This document shows, in pieces, positions 55,048 through 63,036 of a stretch of DNA of 64,000 bases (positions within the stretch are counted from its first letter, which is position 1; each line of letters opens with the position of its first letter). The stretch is taken from positions 62,001 through 126,000 of the forward strand of contig NZ_CAKLBU010000005.1 of NCBI RefSeq assembly GCF_920984735.1. The letters run 5' to 3'. The position numbers were made by a program, and so were the translations under genes. The DNA is from Pedobacter sp. Leaf250. Its GTDB lineage: Bacteria; Bacteroidota; Bacteroidia; Sphingobacteriales; Sphingobacteriaceae. Below the pieces are notes generated by a model. The model saw only the letters and a program-made list of their open reading frames with translations. It did not search any database and had not been told where the DNA came from.

Positions 55048-55686
55048 CTACATGGTAAAAATCTTCTCGCCTTTATCTAAAAACTCATTCTCAACCAGTT
55101 CTTCTCCAGGTTCGAAAGCTTCAAATTCTTTTAATTTTTCATGGAAACCAGCACTGTCTTTAATAATCGCCACCCTGGCCGAGCGCACAAATTCAATTAA
55201 TTCATAAGGCTCCAAAGCTTTCACTAAAGCATCGGTCTCTTCTCTATGACCAGTCACAGCAAAAACAGTATAATCTTTACGGATTACAACTGCACTTGCA
55301 CCGTATTGTCTAAGCAGTCTTTCTACAGTTACTTTTTCTGCAATTTCATCAGTAGAAACTTTGTATAAAGCCAGTTCCTGCCAGATAATTTCCTTGTTGG
55401 TATTGAAATAAACTTTCAAAACTTCGATTTGCTTTTCAATCTGACGAGCCAGTTTTCTTACCACTTCATAACTTTCCGTAATTACAATGTTGAAACGGTG
55501 GATGCCATCAATTTCAGATGGAGAAGTGTTTAAGCTTTCGATATTGATTTTCCTTTTGGAGAAGATAATCGCAATCCTGTTTAATAAACCGATACGATTT
55601 TCAGCATAAACCGTAATGGTATATTCCTGCTTTCCCTCTAAATCAGCTTTATCTATTTTATGTTCTATTGTGTTTTCAGTACTCAT
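55048..55686 (-). CDS. ilvN: Acetolactate synthase small (regulatory) subunit
   Basis: 212 residues. N-terminal ACT domain (about 20-95; EYTITVYAENRIGLLNRIAI, FSKRKINIESLNTSPSE) binds valine for feedback control; the C-terminal ALS-associated domain (about 105-190) has AVVIRKDYTVFAVTGHREET and ELIEFVRSARVAI. Slightly longer than the usual 160-180 because of an acidic C-terminal tail. Translated just downstream of ilvB, with a palindrome in the 92-nt gap. Confidence 0.93.
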   Translation of the reverse strand: MSTENTIEHKIDKADLEGKQEYTITVYAENRIGLLNRIAIIFSKRKINIESLNTSPSEIDGIHRFNIVITESYEVVRKLARQIEKQIEVLKVYFNTNKEIIWQELALYKVSTDEIAEKVTVERLLRQYGASAVVIRKDYTVFAVTGHREETDALVKALEPYELIEFVRSARVAIIKDSAGFHEKLKEFEAFEPGEELVENEFLDKGEKIFTM

Positions 55687-55695
55687 GTTTCTTGG

Positions 55696-55780
55696 ATTAA
55701 GGATAAAGGAACAAGGATAAAAGACAAAACGCCTGTACTTTTAATCTTTATTCCTTGCTCTTTGTTCTTTTATCTTAATT
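55696..55780. repeat. Imperfect palindrome ATTAAGGATAAAGGAACAAG / CTCTTTGTTCTTTTATCTTAAT
   Basis: Two inverted arms rich in aaggataaa and gaacaaag lie around cgcctgtactt, filling the ilvB-ilvN gap. A half-copy lies at the end of leuC (50800-50825). Confidence 0.7.
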
Positions 55781-57527
55781 ATTTCAACCTAATCTCGCTT
55801 ACACTCATTCCTTGTGGAACCATCGGGAAAACGTTATTTTCTCGTCCAACCATTACTTCTAATAAGTAAGAGCCTTCGTGATTAATCATAGTTTCCAGTG
55901 CTGTTCTCAGGTTGTCACGTTCATCAACTTTATCAGCTTCAATGTAGTAAGCTTTAGCAAGTGCCACAAAATCAGGACTGGTAATGTTTACCGATGAATA
56001 ACGTTTATCGTTAAATAGCTCTTGCCACTGGCGAACCATTCCTAGGAAACGGTTGTTCAAAATCAGGATTTTAACTGCTGCACCAAATTGCATGATAGTA
56101 CCCAGTTCTTGTGGCGTCATTTGGAAACCACCATCGCCAATAATTGCAATTACAGTTTTGTTTGGCGCACCATATTTAGCACCAATTGCTGCTGGTAAAC
56201 CAAAACCCATCGTGCCTAAACCACCTGAGGTAATATTGCTTCGCGTATTGTTAAATTTAGCATAACGGCAAGCAACCATTTGGTGTTGACCAACATCTGT
56301 TACAATCACTGCATCACCACCACAAATTTCGTTAATGTTGCGTAAAACTTCGCCCATGGTAATTTCATCTCCCGCAGGGAAAAGTTCGGGAGTGATCACC
56401 TGGTCTATTTCTTGTTGGTTATAATCTCTGAATTTAGTAACCCATTCTTCGTGTTTTTTAGGTTCAACCAAGTTGGTTAATAATGGTAGTGTTTCTTTAC
56501 AATCGCCCCAAACCCCAACTTCTGCTTTAACATTTTTATCAATTTCAGCTGGGTCGATATCGAAGTGTATTACTTTAGCCTGTTTTGCATATTTATCTAA
56601 ACGGCCAGTAACACGGTCATCGAAACGCATCCCAATAGCAATTAAAATATCGCATTCGTTGGTTAAAACATTAGGACCATAATTGCCGTGCATGCCCAAC
56701 ATACCGACATTTAAAGGGTGGGAAGTTGGAATAGCACCTTCTCCCATAATTGTCCATGCGGCAGGAATACCACTTTTCTCGATAAAAGCTTTAAACTCTT
56801 CTTCAGCTTTGCCCAAAACAACGCCTTGTCCGAATAATACAAATGGTTTTTTTGCCGCGTTGATTAAAGCTGCAGCTTGCTCAATATACTCAACCCTAAC
56901 TTTTGGTTTCGGGCGGTAGGAGCGGATATGATTACACTTTACATATTCAGGAAATTCCTCAATCTGTATTTGCGCATTTTTAGTAATATCAATTAAAACA
57001 GGACCCGGTCGGCCACTTTTAGCAATGTAAAATGCTTTCGCTAAAACCTCTGGGATTTCCTTGGCGTCAGTAACCTGATAATTCCATTTGGTAACTGGGG
57101 TAGTAATGTTAATTACATCAGTTTCTTGAAAAGCATCAGTTCCTAATAAATGAGCGAAAACTTGTCCAGTGATACAAACCAAAGGTGTACTGTCGATTTG
57201 TGCATCAGCTAAACCCGTAACTAAGTTGGTTGCACCTGGTCCGCTGGTTGCAAAACATACACCAACTTTACCGCTTGCTCTAGCAAAACCCTGAGCAGCA
57301 TGGATGCCACCTTGCTCATGACGGACCAAGATGTGCTGCAATTTATCTGTATAATCGTACAACGCATCGTAAATCGGCATAATTGCTCCTCCAGGATAAC
57401 CAAAAATGGTGGTAACACCTTCTTCAATTAATCCATTTAACAAAACCTGCGAGCCAGTTCCCTTAAAAGTTTTTGAGGTTTCTGCCTTCGCCTCGGTTTG
57501 TTGTATTGTATCTTGTGCAGTTTCCAT
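55779..57527 (-). CDS. ilvB: Acetolactate synthase large (catalytic) subunit
   Basis: 582 residues, a thiamine-diphosphate and FAD enzyme joining two pyruvates, or pyruvate and 2-oxobutanoate. Catalytic Glu lies in the ILVRHEQGGIHAAQGFARAS segment; GYPGGAIMPIYDAL, SGPGATNLVTG and the ThDP motif GDGGFQMTPQELGTIMQF followed by LNNRFLGMVRQWQE are all present. It is the anabolic AHAS type, with IlvN encoded next. A 164-nt gap with three inverted repeats lies upstream. Confidence 0.95.
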   Translation of the reverse strand: METAQDTIQQTEAKAETSKTFKGTGSQVLLNGLIEEGVTTIFGYPGGAIMPIYDALYDYTDKLQHILVRHEQGGIHAAQGFARASGKVGVCFATSGPGATNLVTGLADAQIDSTPLVCITGQVFAHLLGTDAFQETDVINITTPVTKWNYQVTDAKEIPEVLAKAFYIAKSGRPGPVLIDITKNAQIQIEEFPEYVKCNHIRSYRPKPKVRVEYIEQAAALINAAKKPFVLFGQGVVLGKAEEEFKAFIEKSGIPAAWTIMGEGAIPTSHPLNVGMLGMHGNYGPNVLTNECDILIAIGMRFDDRVTGRLDKYAKQAKVIHFDIDPAEIDKNVKAEVGVWGDCKETLPLLTNLVEPKKHEEWVTKFRDYNQQEIDQVITPELFPAGDEITMGEVLRNINEICGGDAVIVTDVGQHQMVACRYAKFNNTRSNITSGGLGTMGFGLPAAIGAKYGAPNKTVIAIIGDGGFQMTPQELGTIMQFGAAVKILILNNRFLGMVRQWQELFNDKRYSSVNITSPDFVALAKAYYIEADKVDERDNLRTALETMINHEGSYLLEVMVGRENNVFPMVPQGMSVSEIRLK

Positions 57528-57557
57528 AATTATGTTTTTGCGGTTCTATTATTTTTA

Positions 57558-57646
57558 AACTTGATGTCACAATTTCTGACATCAAGTTCATCACGGTTTG
57601 TGATGATATTAGTGCTTTTCTTAGTAAGCGGTCACAAATTGTGACC
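57558..57646. promoter_or_regulatory. Three consecutive inverted repeats in the ilvD-ilvB gap
   Basis: AACTTGATGTCA/TGACATCAAGTT (57558-57588, 12-bp perfect arms), CATCAC/GTGATG (57589-57605) and GGTCACAAATTGTGACC (57630-57646, perfect palindrome). The first and third share GTCACAAnnTnnTGAC. They could be operators, an mRNA-processing region or debris of a mobile gene; sequence alone does not decide. Confidence 0.5.
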
Positions 57647-57691
57647 AGTTCAAGTTTATTTACTTGTTAAGTTTCTTTCCCCTTCAGGAGG

Positions 57692-59374
57692 TTAATACTC
57701 GTCAGTTACGCATCCACTTGCTGCATCTGATACAGTTTTAGCATATTTATATAAAACACCTTTGGTTACTTTCAATGCAGGCTGTACATATTTTTTTCTT
57801 CGCTCTGCGATAACCTCTTCGCTTACTTGTAAACTGATGATGTTATTAACGGCGTCGATTAAAATTGGGTCATTATCTTCAACCAAACCAATTAAACCGC
57901 CCTTATACGATTCTGGCGTGATGTGACCAACCACGAAACCGTGAGTACCACCAGAGAAACGTCCATCAGTAATTAAAGCAACCGATTTACCCAAACCTGC
58001 ACCAATAATTGCCGAAGTTGGTTTTAACATTTCAGGCATGCCTGGAGCACCAACAGGGCCAGAGTTTTTAATCACAATTACATCACCAGGTTGAACACGA
58101 CCGCTTGAAATACCAGCAATTAAATCATGCTCGCCATCAAATACACGTGCAGGACCTTCAAATTTTTCGCCTTCTTTACCAGATATTTTTGCAACTGAAC
58201 CTTTTTCTGCTAAATTTCCGTAAAGAATTTGTAAGTGACCAGTTGCTTTAATTGGCTCACTCAGTTTTTGAATGATTTTCTGGTCGTAATCCATAATCGA
58301 TTTCACATCAGCTAAATTTTCGGCCATTGTTTTACCAGTTACAGTTAAGCAATCGCCATGCAATAAGCCCTCGTTTAATAAAAATTTCAACACAGCAGGG
58401 ATACCGCCATATTGATGCAAATCTTGCATCAGGTATTTTCCACTTGGCTTAAAATCGGCTAAAACAGGTGTAACATCACTCATTCTTTGGAAATCATCTT
58501 GCGTAATTTCTACACCGATGGCTTTTCCCATTGCGATAAAATGCAATACCGCATTTGTACTTCCACCTAATATAATGATCGAGCGAATTGCATTCTCAAA
58601 TGCTTTTCTCGTCATGATATCAGATGGTTTAATATCTTTTTCTAATAAAACTTTGATATATTTTCCAGCATCTAAACATTCTTGTTTTTTCTCAGGACTT
58701 ACCGCTGGATTTGACGAAGAATAAGGCAAACTCATACCTAATGCTTCAATAGCAGATGCCATTGTGTTTGCGGTGTACATGCCGCCACAAGCGCCCGCAC
58801 CTGGACAAGTATGTTTGATGATTCCCTGATAATCCTCTTCAGATAAATTACCGCAGATTTTTTGTCCTAAAGCCTCAAAAGCCGAAACAATATTCAATTC
58901 TTCGCCTTTGTAATGACCAGGAGCAATTGTACCACCGTAAACCATAATCGACGGGCGGTCTAAACGAGCCATAGCCATTATCGCCCCTGGCATATTTTTA
59001 TCACAACCCGGAATAGAAATAATTCCATCATAATATTGCCCACCACAAATGGTTTCGATACTATCTGCAATTACATCGCGACTTACCAATGAGTAACGCA
59101 TACCATCCGTACCATTACTCATTCCATCGCTCACGCCAATCGTATTAAAAACTAAGCCAACTAAATCATTTTTCCAGACACCAGTTTTAACATCTTTTGC
59201 AAGGTCGTTAAGGTGCATATTGCAAATGTTACCATCGTAACCCATGCTAGCAATACCGACTTGTGCTTTTGCCATATCTGCATCGGTTAATCCGATTCCA
59301 TAAAGCATAGCTTGCGCCGCAGGTTGTGTTGGGTCTTGTGTAAATGTTTTACTGTACTTATTTAATTCGCTCAT
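57692..59374 (-). CDS. ilvD: Dihydroxy-acid dehydratase
   Basis: 560 residues. It dehydrates dihydroxy acids to 2-oxo acids for valine and isoleucine. Iron-sulfur cysteines appear in [20 protein letters not shown] and [20 protein letters not shown]. The C-terminal part has [19 protein letters not shown] and [19 protein letters not shown], with the catalytic-site Ser. Length and order are normal. It follows ilvE by 84 nt on the same transcript. Confidence 0.95.
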   Translation of the reverse strand: MSELNKYSKTFTQDPTQPAAQAMLYGIGLTDADMAKAQVGIASMGYDGNICNMHLNDLAKDVKTGVWKNDLVGLVFNTIGVSDGMSNGTDGMRYSLVSRDVIADSIETICGGQYYDGIISIPGCDKNMPGAIMAMARLDRPSIMVYGGTIAPGHYKGEELNIVSAFEALGQKICGNLSEEDYQGIIKHTCPGAGACGGMYTANTMASAIEALGMSLPYSSSNPAVSPEKKQECLDAGKYIKVLLEKDIKPSDIMTRKAFENAIRSIIILGGSTNAVLHFIAMGKAIGVEITQDDFQRMSDVTPVLADFKPSGKYLMQDLHQYGGIPAVLKFLLNEGLLHGDCLTVTGKTMAENLADVKSIMDYDQKIIQKLSEPIKATGHLQILYGNLAEKGSVAKISGKEGEKFEGPARVFDGEHDLIAGISSGRVQPGDVIVIKNSGPVGAPGMPEMLKPTSAIIGAGLGKSVALITDGRFSGGTHGFVVGHITPESYKGGLIGLVEDNDPILIDAVNNIISLQVSEEVIAERRKKYVQPALKVTKGVLYKYAKTVSDAASGCVTDEY

Positions 59375-59458
59375 TGTTTTGGTCGGTTGTAATGTTGTAT
59401 TATTTTAAAGTTGTAATGTTTGCAATCTGTCTTGATACTTAACTCTCGCCACTTGAAA

Positions 59459-60349
59459 CTATATAATCACTTCGTAGTTCACTTTCTCAAGCACCAAGTT
59501 TTTATAAGCACGTTGTATGGTGTAACCGACAGATTCTCTCCAAAGGTTGCGGAAAATGATATCATCAATTGAAGCAATTCCAGCAATTTCTGTAGCTGTG
59601 CCACATAGGAAAGCGCTATCTGCTTGTCTTAAATCTTCAACGGTTAGTTTTTTCTCCATACATTCAATATCTAAAACTGTACAAAGCTCTTTAACGGTAG
59701 CCCGGGTAATTCCAGGTAAAATATTTCCTAAAGATGGTGTGTAAAGTTTGCCATCTTTCTCCAAAAAGATATTTGCGCCAGATGCTTCAGCTACGAAACC
59801 ATGCATATCCAAAAGTAGCGCTTCATCGTATCCTTTAATGTTGGCTGCGGTGGTTGCTAAAATTGAGTTTACATAGTTTCCACTAAGTTTTGCTTCCATC
59901 GGAGTCGATTTTGGATTCGGCCTTTCGTAATCTGAAATGGTTAATTTCAATAATTTATTACCTGAATAAGCATCCCAATCCCAGGCACAAATCAAAATTG
60001 ATACACCGCTAGGCTCATTCAATTTCATATTTGGGTGGCAAAAAACTAACGGGCGGATGTAAGCATCTTTCAGTTTATTTAATGTTAGAAGTTTATAGGT
60101 TTCTTTGATTAATTCTTGTTTATTCCATGGAAAAGGAATATTGGCCAGTTGACAAGAACGTTCTAGACGGTCGAAATGGGCAGCAGCTTTAAAAATGCGA
60201 TTACCATTGTGCGTTTTGTATGCCCTTATTCCCTCGAAAGCTGCATAACCATAATGCAGCGACTGGCCATAAAGGTCAGTGTTGCTATCTACAGCCTTTT
60301 CAAACTTTCCATCAAGGTAAATAATCGTATTAGAATTATAGTACTTCAT
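59459..60349 (-). CDS. ilvE: Branched-chain amino acid aminotransferase
   Basis: 296 residues, fold-type IV PLP enzyme for the last step to Val, Ile and Leu. PLP lysine is K154 in MEAKLSGNYVNS; SLHYGYAAFEGIRAYKT, LLDMHGFVAEASGANIFLE and LPGITRATVKELC are class motifs, and AFLCGTATEIAGI is the C-terminal substrate loop. It is the first structural gene of the superoperon, preceded by a leader peptide and attenuator. Confidence 0.95.
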   Translation of the reverse strand: MKYYNSNTIIYLDGKFEKAVDSNTDLYGQSLHYGYAAFEGIRAYKTHNGNRIFKAAAHFDRLERSCQLANIPFPWNKQELIKETYKLLTLNKLKDAYIRPLVFCHPNMKLNEPSGVSILICAWDWDAYSGNKLLKLTISDYERPNPKSTPMEAKLSGNYVNSILATTAANIKGYDEALLLDMHGFVAEASGANIFLEKDGKLYTPSLGNILPGITRATVKELCTVLDIECMEKKLTVEDLRQADSAFLCGTATEIAGIASIDDIIFRNLWRESVGYTIQRAYKNLVLEKVNYEVII

Positions 60350-60365
60350 AATACTGCGTTTTGTT

Positions 60366-60402
60366 ATTTAAAAAAAGCGTCCTGTTTGTATCAGGACGCT
60401 TT
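60366..60402 (-). terminator. Attenuator terminator of the ilv-leu superoperon
   Basis: On the minus strand AAAGCGTCCTG (60402-60392) and CAGGACGCTTT (60384-60374) form a perfect 11-bp GC-rich stem with loop ATACAAA, followed by TTTTAAAT. It lies 25 nt after the leader-peptide stop and 17 nt before the ilvE start, so it must be read through for expression. Confidence 0.88.
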
Positions 60403-60443
60403 AGGTATATTTAGTTTTTTTAAAATCTATTTAATCTGCGTCC
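60394..60443 (-). promoter_or_regulatory. Antiterminator pairing of the ilv attenuator
   Basis: GGACGC inside leader codons 41-43 (60443-60438) is the exact complement of GCGTCC in the 5' arm of the terminator (60399-60394). If this pairs, the terminator cannot form. A ribosome that reaches the leader stop (TAG, 60429-60427) covers GGACGC, freeing the terminator arm. A ribosome waiting at the Val/Ile/Leu codons leaves it exposed. Confidence 0.7.
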
Positions 60444-60564
60444 GCTTATTGCCCCATAAAATATTTAGGAGTAGTAGATTCAGAATAATGACAGGTAACA
60501 ACACAACATTTCCAGCTGCATTTGCAGTGGTGGTGTTTAAAAAAATGTTGTTTCGTGTAATCAT
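60427..60564 (-). CDS. ilvL: Branched-chain amino acid leader peptide
   Basis: A 45-residue frame from ATG 60564 to TAG. The centre reads NVVLLPVIILNLLLLNIL (residues 19-36), thus 14 of 18 residues are Val, Leu or Ile, with Leu most frequent; the end is WGNKRTQIK. It does not resemble a functional protein but fits the classical leader peptides of ilv operons, whose translation measures charged tRNA. A TTG start 18 codons upstream (60618) is also open. The leader is followed by the terminator and then ilvE. Confidence 0.82.
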   Translation of the reverse strand: MITRNNIFLNTTTANAAGNVVLLPVIILNLLLLNILWGNKRTQIK

Positions 60565-60833
60565 TATTTCGCAATGCTTTATAAATACCAATTTAGTTTT
60601 TGGTTCATTAATATGCAAGAGAAATCAGAAAAAAGTGAAATAAGAATATAATTCTATACTTAACTAAGAAAACAGAATGTTATTCGCTGTGGTAATGGAA
60701 TTAGTGATTTAATGCCGTTGGAGATAGACCGAATATCAAAACGGTATACGGTATGTTTATTATGCTAGCATTATAAATTTTCAATTTTTCTTCTTAAAAT
60801 GAATTTTTGCCGAACAAAATTGATTATTCTTAA

Positions 60834-60841
60834 CAAATTTA
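60834..60841 (-). promoter_or_regulatory. Possible -7 box of the ilv-leu superoperon
   Basis: TAAATTTG on the minus strand is a perfect TAnnTTTG; TTTTG lies 16 nt upstream, a little close for a -33 box. Transcription from here would give about 260 nt before the leader peptide. The region 60565-60900 shows no gene. Confidence 0.35.
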
Positions 60842-60962
60842 ATCATTGATCAATTTACAAAATCACTCCTAGTTATGCCTACTTTAAAGTACATATAAAA
60901 GCCTCTTCGAAATTAGTGAGGGCACTGAAAAAGTAGACTTAAAATGGTCTATAAAGAAATTA

Positions 60963-61006
60963 GCGGATGAGTAGGTCATAAGATCTCCATCCGCTTTTTG
61001 TTTTTT
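60963..61006 (+). terminator. Inward-facing terminator at the left end of the IS
   Basis: GCGGATG (60963-60969) and CATCCGC (60988-60994) form the stem, followed by TTTTTGTTTTTT. Would stop plus-strand transcription entering the IS antisense to the transposase. Confidence 0.7.
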
Positions 61007-61113
61007 GAGTGTTTTTATCTTTTTTACTGATTCCAGTTCATCAAGTTCTCTCGACGGATTTCAGCGTTTTATGACCCTTTTTGGCATGTTTTTTTGGTAA
61101 TAATGATCCCGCT

Positions 61114-62562
61114 TTAGAATTTCAGTATTCTTTTTAGATTTACCACGAAAATCGCGATTGCACCTTGCATTTTCATGCTTTCAAGGCCATAGGAATTTGC
61201 TCTGTCATATCCATGAACATTTTTTAATTCACTATTTTTCGCCTCAATTTTATATCTGTGTTTTGATTTCTCCCTGAAGTACTCGCTCTGTTGGAATATT
61301 TCCTGCTCTTTGTGCTCGTCTGGTTTTATTGTAACTGAGTATGTCCTGCTTTTGGCTTCCGGTTTATAGCAGCCATCTCTTAGCGGGCATACTTTGCATT
61401 TTTCAATATCGAAATGATAGGTCATTGACTGATTGCTCTTATCTACCTTTTTGCCCTGCACCCGTTTGTACATGGCCAGATGCCCTGCAGGGCATACGAA
61501 CATATCAGCGTCTTTGTTGTAATCAAACTTTTCTTCCTCTTTTCTGGTACCATGGGTAATAGCAGGGTTCATCCTGGCAACGATCTTAATCTTATTTCCG
61601 TTCAAATCCTTAAGCCTGAGGTTGTTCTTGCCGGCATAAGCTGCATCACCTATGATGGTATCCACCTCCATTCCGTATGACTGTGTCCGGTCCAATAATT
61701 TTGGAAGTTCAGGACCATCGCCCTTCTCAGCTGAGGTGACAACAGCGGCCGTTATAATACGTTCCTCTGTCATTGCCAAATGAGTTTTGTAACCAAAAAA
61801 ACTGCTGTCAGCTGTTTTGTGGCCAACCCTGGCATCCATATCTTTGGATATTGCATAGTTCTCCCGGGTATCTTCCACTGTTTCCTTTAGGAGGTTTAGC
61901 TTCTCTTTCACAGCAGGAATCTCACTTAATGCTTCATCAGACTCGATAAGTTTTTGTAACTTCTTGCAGTATGCTATTTCTTTAAGGATATCATTTGAAT
62001 CATTCTTCTCAGGCATCTGACCCTTGAGATCATCATCCATTAGATACACTGCCTTTCGAAGCATTTTCGAGCGTTGCCTGAGTACTTCAATAGGGGAATA
62101 TGGATTGGATCTGGAAAGTGAATGCGTCGCATCGACAATGATGGACCTGGATTTAATAATGCCTTTTTCAAGGGCCAGGGAAACGGTTTTACCGATCAGA
62201 AGGTTTAAAAGATCCATATCCTTGAGGCGGAGCTTTCGGAACTTGGTCAATGAGCTTGAATTGATCACGTCTTCCTCCGGGGACATCTCCAGAAAATATT
62301 TGAAGGACATATCATAGTGGGAACGCTCTACCACATCGACATCTGAAACGGTGAATATGGTTTTCAAAAGCAGATATTTAAACATGCGTACCGGACTCTC
62401 AGCATTACGCCCGTTGTCCGGGCAGTATTTATTTAGGAGCTCATCATATATAAAACCAAAATCTATAAGCTCGTTGATCTTGCGCAGGAGGTTCTCTTTG
62501 GGAACAATCAGATCATAAAGCCTGGAAAACTCGCTAAACTGGATTTGCTGTTGAAGAAGCAT
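61114..62562 (-). CDS. IS1182-family transposase
   Basis: 482 residues. N-terminal helical DNA-binding part (PVRMFKYLLLKTIFTVSDVD), then a DDE RNase H-like catalytic core. Likely acidic residues are D144 (IIVDATHS), D306 (IIGDAAYAG) and E440 (YKIEAKNSELK). A zinc-like cluster precedes the last acidic residue (C357, C389, C392, C398), with FVCPAGH and KCKVCPLRDGC. The SRSNPYSP, KTHLAMTE and NPAITHGTRKEEEKF segments fit IS1182 members of this phylum. Full length without frameshift. Confidence 0.93.
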   Translation of the reverse strand: MLLQQQIQFSEFSRLYDLIVPKENLLRKINELIDFGFIYDELLNKYCPDNGRNAESPVRMFKYLLLKTIFTVSDVDVVERSHYDMSFKYFLEMSPEEDVINSSSLTKFRKLRLKDMDLLNLLIGKTVSLALEKGIIKSRSIIVDATHSLSRSNPYSPIEVLRQRSKMLRKAVYLMDDDLKGQMPEKNDSNDILKEIAYCKKLQKLIESDEALSEIPAVKEKLNLLKETVEDTRENYAISKDMDARVGHKTADSSFFGYKTHLAMTEERIITAAVVTSAEKGDGPELPKLLDRTQSYGMEVDTIIGDAAYAGKNNLRLKDLNGNKIKIVARMNPAITHGTRKEEEKFDYNKDADMFVCPAGHLAMYKRVQGKKVDKSNQSMTYHFDIEKCKVCPLRDGCYKPEAKSRTYSVTIKPDEHKEQEIFQQSEYFREKSKHRYKIEAKNSELKNVHGYDRANSYGLESMKMQGAIAIFVVNLKRILKF

Positions 62563-62597
62563 CTTAAAAGCAGTAATAATACACCTTTAAAATACAA

Positions 62598-62634
62598 AAA
62601 AAGGAGCAGAAAAACTAGTTTTCTACTCCTTTTT
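62598..62634 (-). terminator. Inward-facing terminator at the right end of the IS
   Basis: On the minus strand AAAAAGGAG and CTCCTTTTT, with inner AGAAAA/TTTTCT pairing, form a long stem ending in a T-run. It would stop transcription coming from atpC before the transposase gene. Confidence 0.75.
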
Positions 62635-62669
62635 ATCCTTTTCAATTAAGGGACTTTTTCAGTGCCTTC

Positions 62670-62689
62670 AAATTAGTCGAAAAGGCTTT
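62670..62689 (-). terminator. Half of the atp-operon terminator, split by the IS
   Basis: AAATTAGT then CGAAAAGGCTTT here, and AAAGCCTCTTCG then AAATTAGT at 60898-60917. Joined without the IS they give a 12-nt-arm hairpin (one mismatch) with loop AAATTAGT, placed 20-30 nt after the atpC stop and followed on the minus strand by TTTTATAT. The two arms are now 1.77 kb apart. Confidence 0.8.
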
Positions 62690-62708
62690 CTTTTATTGTT
62701 TAATTATT

Positions 62709-62954
62709 TTAAGCAATACCTTCTGCCAACACAACAATTTTGTTGTGGATGGCTTCAACTACTCCGCCTTTAATGAAAAAACGTTGTTCATCAGCTTTGC
62801 CTGCTTTTATAATAACTTCTCCATCTTCTAAAGTTGAGATAATGGCTGCATGGTCTTTTAAAATCTGAAAAGAACCTAAAGTGCCAGGAACCGTAACTGC
62901 TGTTACTTCACCTTCGAAAACTTTTTTATCTGGAGTTAAGATTTCTAAATTCAT
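62709..62954 (-). CDS. atpC: ATP synthase F1 epsilon subunit
   Basis: 81 residues, shorter than the about 130-residue E. coli protein because the C-terminal helical hairpin is absent; this is usual for Bacteroidota. The beta-sandwich is complete: LEILTPDKKVFEGEVTAVTV, PGTLGSFQILKDHAAIIS and RFFIKGGVVEAIHNKIVVL. It is part of the central stalk of the F-type ATP synthase, last gene of the atpD-atpC pair, and its terminator was split by the IS. Confidence 0.92.
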   Translation of the reverse strand: MNLEILTPDKKVFEGEVTAVTVPGTLGSFQILKDHAAIISTLEDGEVIIKAGKADEQRFFIKGGVVEAIHNKIVVLAEGIA

Positions 62955-62956
62955 TT

Positions 62957-63036
62957 TTAAAGTTTTACGTTTTACGTTTTAAGTTTTGAGTCGACCGACT
63001 TGCACTTAAAACGTATAACTTATTACGTACAACGTA
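62957..63036. repeat. Inverted repeat of the AAGTTTTACGT family
   Basis: agttttacgttttacgtttt and its inverse-like cacttaaaacgtataactta, then ttacgtacaacgtact, lie around gagtcgaccgactt. It fills the atpD-atpC gap and runs up to the atpD stop. Confidence 0.7.

Larger units (their letters stand above)
60918..62669 (-). mobile_element. IS1182-family insertion sequence
   Basis: The 1752-bp element is bounded by 17-bp terminal inverted repeats, GAGGGCACTGAAAAAGT (60918-60934) and, inverted, GAAGGCACTGAAAAAGT (62653-62669), with one mismatch. Both ends are flanked by the 8-bp direct repeat AAATTAGT (60910-60917 and 62670-62677), the target duplication. One intact transposase gene fills it. Intrinsic terminators lie just inside both ends. 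The inside is complete, so it may be active. Confidence 0.92.

Noticed and set aside
57528..57691. T-box leader upstream of ilvB
   Set aside because: No T-box core sequence or typical antiterminator is visible; only short inverted repeats.
60176..60643. 155-residue plus-strand frame opposite ilvE and its leader
   Set aside because: It is antisense to ilvE, the attenuator and the leader peptide, all of which are better supported.
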